This document shows, in pieces, positions 30,260-32,156 of a stretch of DNA of 32,156 bases. Position 1 is the stretch's first letter. Each line of letters opens with the position of its first letter. The DNA comes from Planctomycetota bacterium. GTDB taxonomy: Bacteria; Planctomycetota; JACOTG01; JAJDCM01. The stretch lies in assembly GCA_029260825.1 (NCBI GenBank), contig JAJDCM010000234.1, positions 1 to 32,156 on the forward strand, read 5' to 3'. The notes under the pieces are model-generated. The model worked only from the letters and a program-made list of their open reading frames with translations. It was not told the DNA's origin and searched no databases. Made by a program: the position numbers and the translations under genes.

Positions 30260-32156
30260 CTAGTCTTCATCCTCGAGGACGATCGTCTCCGACAGGGTCG
30301 ATTCGGTACTCCGAGACTTTTCTTTTTCTAGCCCAACATTTACGTTGAGTTCCCCATCTTGCTCCTCGAGAACGACCTGATCATCGGGATAGTCGCTCAA
30401 ATCATCATCGTCTTCAAGAACGAGTTCGTCTCGGTCATCATCAACAAGACCAAGTCCGTCTCCATAGTCTTCGTACTCGGATTCGCCACCCGCAAAGACC
30501 CCGGCTCCCTCGTTTTCGGTCACCTCTTCCAGCTGGAATCGCAATCGCACGTCACCCAGGTCAATCGTGCTCAGGTCAAAGAGGGTCGATCGCTCGGTAA
30601 GAGAGATCTCGTTCAGCAACAATTCGGCCTGATTGATGGCCTCGACCACGACTCCGTTTGCGGTTGATGTGAACCGGGCAGCTCCACCGGACACTTCTTT
30701 TTCAAAGACGATCTGTCCATCTTCTGCGATTCCTACCTCGCAGATCTTCGTGTTGAACGAAGAGAGGTCGAAAACGCCTTCCTTCTGGGGAACCTCGGCG
30801 TGTTCAACAACAAAGTAGCCCGAGATCGCCGGTACTGAACGCCTCTTCAGGACGAAAAGACCACCCGCACCAAGAAGCAAGAAGCCAAACGCACCGGCTG
30901 CCATGAACAGTCCTTTGCGAGAATAATCCACGATGAGTGAACGTGGAGAAACTCGTACGATTCCGCTCGTGGAGAAGATCTTCACCTTGCCCAGGTTTTC
31001 GGTCATCTGGAACTTCAGCTTGGACGCCGAAACCGTGAACCCAATTCGCGAATCAGCCAGAAACTCTTCCACCGTGACTGCCGGAAGACCCGTGGCAACA
31101 AAGAATGCCCGAAAGTCGCTCCCGACGGATTCAACCTGAATCAGTTCCTGAGCGAACTCACTCATGGCATTCTTGCCGATGTTGTCCACCATGGCTGTAA
31201 AGTCAACGGATTCCCCGCCTTCGATGCTCGAACTGTCCGCACCAAAGCCCACCGTAACCGTCTCTGAAGACTGACCGTCACGGACAAGGGTGATCTCCGG
31301 AGGCATCAAGGCAAAACCGATCGGGATGCGTCCACTCCTGGCACTATCTTCCCCGAAGCGGATGTCCACTTTGTGCGCCGGCTCGATCAGGACGAAGTTT
31401 CGCGCCCGATCGACACTTCGGCTCAGGTTCTCGTAGGAATTACTGGTCTTGATCGAGAAGCGAAGCTGATCATCAACGTTTGCAGGAAGTGAAACCGTCT
31501 TTCCTGCTACCGACTTGCCAGCCTCATCCAGCACGTCGATTTCAACTCCGGCACCCGTCATCACGTTCAGTCGCACCTGTTGACCACAAGCCGATTGATT
31601 CGTCGGAGAAAGCGAGAAGCCAAGAGATCCATCGGTCCACTCACCGGCCAGGGAACGAATGCTCCACGTGCCTCGATCGACAAACAGGCTCACCTGGCCA
31701 ACGTTAACCTGTCCCGTGACATCAAAGCTCTTTGAATCCTCAAAAGCCGTGAATGCAACCGCACCCTGAAAGGAGCCGAACTCCTGAGCCTTGACGGTTA
31801 GCTCGAGCTCGAGAGTCTTGTTCGGTCCGAGATGAATCCCTCCACTCTTGACCGGAATCCGAGCCTCTCCATGAACCTCTGCCAGGTCGAACTCAACGGA
31901 CGTTCCGTCGAGCTGGAAATCCACGAGAACATCTTGATCCACCGCGGCATCATTCCAGTTGAGATGGAACGTTGCGGTTTCCTGCTCTCCGGGTACAAGT
32001 TCCGGAAAATCAATCCGGGTTTCTTCCACCCAGGTCAAATCAAAGAAGGGTTTTTCGGAAACCGTGAGAACGCCTCGCAAAATTCGATCTTCCGGGTTCC
32101 AGCTCAGTAGATCCGCCGGACCGTTGAAATCGTTGAGAGCAAAAGTGAGTTCAACC
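30260..32156 (-). CDS. Partial membrane protein with outer beta domains, FHA-like inner domain and acidic tail
   Basis: The frame is open to the right edge (an upstream TTG at 32080 is only an internal codon), so the N-terminus is missing. About 400 residues of Ser/Thr/Val-rich beta-sandwich sequence (Ig/CARDB-like) precede one transmembrane helix (GLFMAAGAFGFLLLGAGGLF), then KRR, which places the C-terminus inside. The inner part (SGYFVVEHAEVPQKEGVFDL, then LLLNEISLTERSTLFDLS, DLGDVRLRFQL) has the strand order and closing N-G/L-x-x-G-D pattern of an FHA domain but lacks a clear Arg/Ser/His phosphothreonine site. The tail is very acidic (VLEDDDDLSDYPDD). In similar proteins a von Willebrand A domain lies upstream, which could be checked outside the window. 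Exact function is unknown. Confidence 0.75.
   Translation of the reverse strand, partial: VELTFALNDFNGPADLLSWNPEDRILRGVLTVSEKPFFDLTWVEETRIDFPELVPGEQETATFHLNWNDAAVDQDVLVDFQLDGTSVEFDLAEVHGEARIPVKSGGIHLGPNKTLELELTVKAQEFGSFQGAVAFTAFEDSKSFDVTGQVNVGQVSLFVDRGTWSIRSLAGEWTDGSLGFSLSPTNQSACGQQVRLNVMTGAGVEIDVLDEAGKSVAGKTVSLPANVDDQLRFSIKTSNSYENLSRSVDRARNFVLIEPAHKVDIRFGEDSARSGRIPIGFALMPPEITLVRDGQSSETVTVGFGADSSSIEGGESVDFTAMVDNIGKNAMSEFAQELIQVESVGSDFRAFFVATGLPAVTVEEFLADSRIGFTVSASKLKFQMTENLGKVKIFSTSGIVRVSPRSLIVDYSRKGLFMAAGAFGFLLLGAGGLFVLKRRSVPAISGYFVVEHAEVPQKEGVFDLSSFNTKICEVGIAEDGQIVFEKEVSGGAARFTSTANGVVVEAINQAELLLNEISLTERSTLFDLSTIDLGDVRLRFQLEEVTENEGAGVFAGGESEYEDYGDGLGLVDDDRDELVLEDDDDLSDYPDDQVVLEEQDGELNVNVGLEKEKSRSTESTLSETIVLEDED

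Noticed and set aside
1..32156. CRISPR array, insertion sequence, prophage or tRNA
   Set aside because: No regularly spaced direct repeats with unique spacers, no transposase or phage genes, and no cloverleaf were seen on reading both strands.

Overview
The window comes from a bacterial chromosome of moderately high GC. The gene types include a BlaI/BlaR1-type pair, a transmembrane Ser/Thr kinase with PEGA and FG-GAP repeats, FlgD-like and Kelch secreted proteins, a CHASE2 cyclase, a lysine-rich H1-like protein beside HU, and paired PilT-like genes. These fit a large-genome environmental lineage such as Planctomycetota or a neighbour (Myxococcota- or Eisenbacteria-like). No rRNA or other phylogenetic marker is present, so this placement is inference. 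I see no insertion sequence, prophage, CRISPR array or tRNA. The only mobile-type relic is a broken HNH endonuclease at the left edge.

Layout. 1-1300: HNH remnant, a 15-bp tandem repeat and a DinB-like gene. 1315-7262 (minus strand): a tight five-gene operon, in transcription order a secreted SH3-domain protein, a lipoprotein M48 metalloprotease, a CHASE2 adenylate/guanylate cyclase, a secreted beta-propeller/FlgD-like protein and a DJ-1/PfpI protein. 7486-9042: a membrane-anchored metallophosphoesterase with a nested beta-sandwich domain. 9021-11984 (minus): a 987-residue unknown protein with a GNAT-like C-terminus. 12317-13726 (minus): RtcB RNA ligase. 13844-16214: a self-contained regulatory unit, made of a perfect 15-bp inverted repeat over a promoter, a BlaI-like repressor and an M56 membrane protease whose outer sensor is a propeller-like repeat domain instead of a penicillin-binding domain. 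16255-17980 (minus): a Kelch-repeat protein preceded by a tiny, extremely acidic protein. 18191-20443: RecD2 helicase. 20440-25182 (minus): a giant Ser/Thr kinase with an FG-GAP ectodomain. 25291-28680: HAD phosphatase, an intact PilT ATPase and a DUF4388 protein fused to a PilT-like domain that has lost its P-loop. 29022-29754 (minus): HU and an H1-like Lys/Ala-repeat protein. 30260 to the right edge (minus): a membrane protein with an FHA-like cytoplasmic domain and an acidic tail, cut by the window.

A common theme is extracytoplasmic propeller or beta-rich sensors attached to membrane signalling enzymes: the M56 protease, the Ser/Thr kinase and possibly the right-edge protein. The strongest candidates for something undescribed are the BlaI/M56-propeller switch with its operator, the dead PilT paralogue fused to DUF4388, and the metallophosphoesterase with a domain inserted in its catalytic core.
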